Assembly: GCA_026225415.1 (NCBI GenBank)
Contig: JAMFSS010000001.1
Span: 124,001-188,000, forward strand
Source of the DNA: Alphaproteobacteria bacterium
GTDB lineage: Bacteria; Pseudomonadota; Alphaproteobacteria; UBA9219
DNA: 64,000 nucleotides
Reading direction: 5' to 3'
The position numbers and the translations under genes were made by a program. Positions 63,519 to 64,000 of this stretch are shown here, piece by piece (positions within the stretch are counted from its first letter, which is position 1; each line of letters opens with the position of its first letter). The notes beneath the pieces are model-generated. The model was not told the origin of the DNA and ran no database searches. It saw nothing but the letters and a program-made list of their open reading frames with translations.

Positions 63519-64000
63519 CTAGCCGCCCGCGGCATGCATATCCGTTTTAATCTGCTGCATATGGGTGTCCAGAATGCCCAAAGTTGCCACCAGTTCCGAC
63601 AGAATTTGCGTTTGCTGTTCGATCTGGCGCTGGGTTGAATAATCGGCGGCGGTACGCGACAGGCTGTTGGCCGGTTTAACGGAAATACGGTTTTCCATCT
63701 TTTCGATCTCGCTGGTAATTGCGTCGATCAGGCTGCTGCGCGAAGCCTCGATCTGTGCTGACATCTGGAACCATTGGTCGGCCAATTGTTTTTGCACATC
63801 GATCGCCGTGTTGCTCGTTGGCTTTCTGACTTCCGCTTGAGTCTCGTCCACCACCCGTTTTGTGGCGGCCAGATTTTCTTCAAACGCCGCCAGCCTTTGC
63901 ACAATAAGGCCCAATTGTTGCGCCATTTCGGGCGGCAATTCGGTCTTTGGTGCGGGCTTGCTGATTTCGGCCTGTGTTGCCTCCACGGCGCGTTGCGTGG
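63519..64000 (-). CDS. Coiled-coil protein, runs off the right edge
   Basis: The frame is open to the window edge (at least 160 residues seen); an apparent GTG start at 63986 is probably internal, since the frame continues beyond. It is Ala/Glu/Gln-rich heptad sequence with two related units (RAVEATQAEISKPAPKT and RVVDETQAEVRKPTSNT), indicating a repeated segment upstream. Its C-terminal part (QQTQILSELVATLGILDTHMQQIKTDM) is also helical. No family is recognised. Confidence 0.6.
   Translation of the reverse strand, partial: TQRAVEATQAEISKPAPKTELPPEMAQQLGLIVQRLAAFEENLAATKRVVDETQAEVRKPTSNTAIDVQKQLADQWFQMSAQIEASRSSLIDAITSEIEKMENRISVKPANSLSRTAADYSTQRQIEQQTQILSELVATLGILDTHMQQIKTDMHAAGG

Overview
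This is a chromosomal window from an alphaproteobacterium with mid-range GC. The evidence is a split pyruvate dehydrogenase operon whose E1-beta carries an N-terminal lipoyl domain, an F0-only ATP synthase operon with b and b' subunits (atpI-B-E-F'-F), a CarD regulator, a Fur/Mur-type regulator next to a 7Fe ferredoxin, hopanoid genes (shc, hpnG), heptose synthesis (hldE) and a cyanide-insensitive-type bd oxidase. A deep-branching or Rhodospirillales/Micavibrio-like lineage would fit, but the sequence alone does not settle it.

Layout. 1-4.3 kb: partial gene, purB, a small secreted protein, nadE and palindromic repeats. 4.25-6.35 kb: tRNA-Arg followed by an AT-richer islet with two unknown genes. 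6.35-9.8 kb: glutathione-dependent formaldehyde dehydrogenase, a secreted propeller-like protein, a DUF892 ferritin-like protein and an Ohr/OsmC peroxidase. 9.8-14.8 kb: an accessory island at tRNA-Ser, bounded by a diverged duplication of the ohr 3' half plus tRNA-Ser 5' end. It carries a Sec-exported peptidase-S74 (self-cleaving chaperone) protein, a 764-residue secreted fibre-like protein and a methyltransferase, with broken pieces of fibre tip genes on both sides. 15-27.5 kb: core genes (tRNA-Leu, tig, K+ channel-like, clpP, clpX, eno, ftsB-like, and pdhA, an unlipoylatable lipoyl-like ORF, pdhB, pdhC, GNAT, lpd). 27.7-33 kb: hldE, fabD, cutA, cydA-cydB-DUF2474. 33-35.6 kb: pirin, creA, then about 1.1 kb of decayed DNA beside initiator tRNA-Met. 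35.7-46.7 kb: yihY, asmA, sco, F0 operon, isochorismatase-like, mlaF/mlaE, ompA-like, MFS. 46.7-52 kb: miaA, tatABC, serS, an NlpD-like lipoprotein and an unknown gene. 52-60.1 kb: nucleotide-sugar/polysaccharide genes, carD, fdxA, fur, tRNA-Thr, a WecG/TagA glycosyltransferase and a GT4. 60.2-63.5 kb: squalene-hopene cyclase, an intruding MNT/HEPN-type pair and hpnG. A coiled-coil gene runs off the right edge.

How the genes fit together. Much of the window is envelope biology: hopanoids, heptose, Mla lipid transport, Tat export, OmpA, NlpD-like and surface glycans. Central metabolism (PDH, enolase, NAD synthase, F0) sits beside it. The most unusual features are the tRNA-Ser fibre island, the degenerate lipoyl protein inside the pdh operon, palindromic elements that have entered reading frames (pdhC, miaA, the tatC 3' end), and two leaders (carD and the gene at 51.5 kb) whose ribosome-binding sites can pair with upstream inverted repeats.
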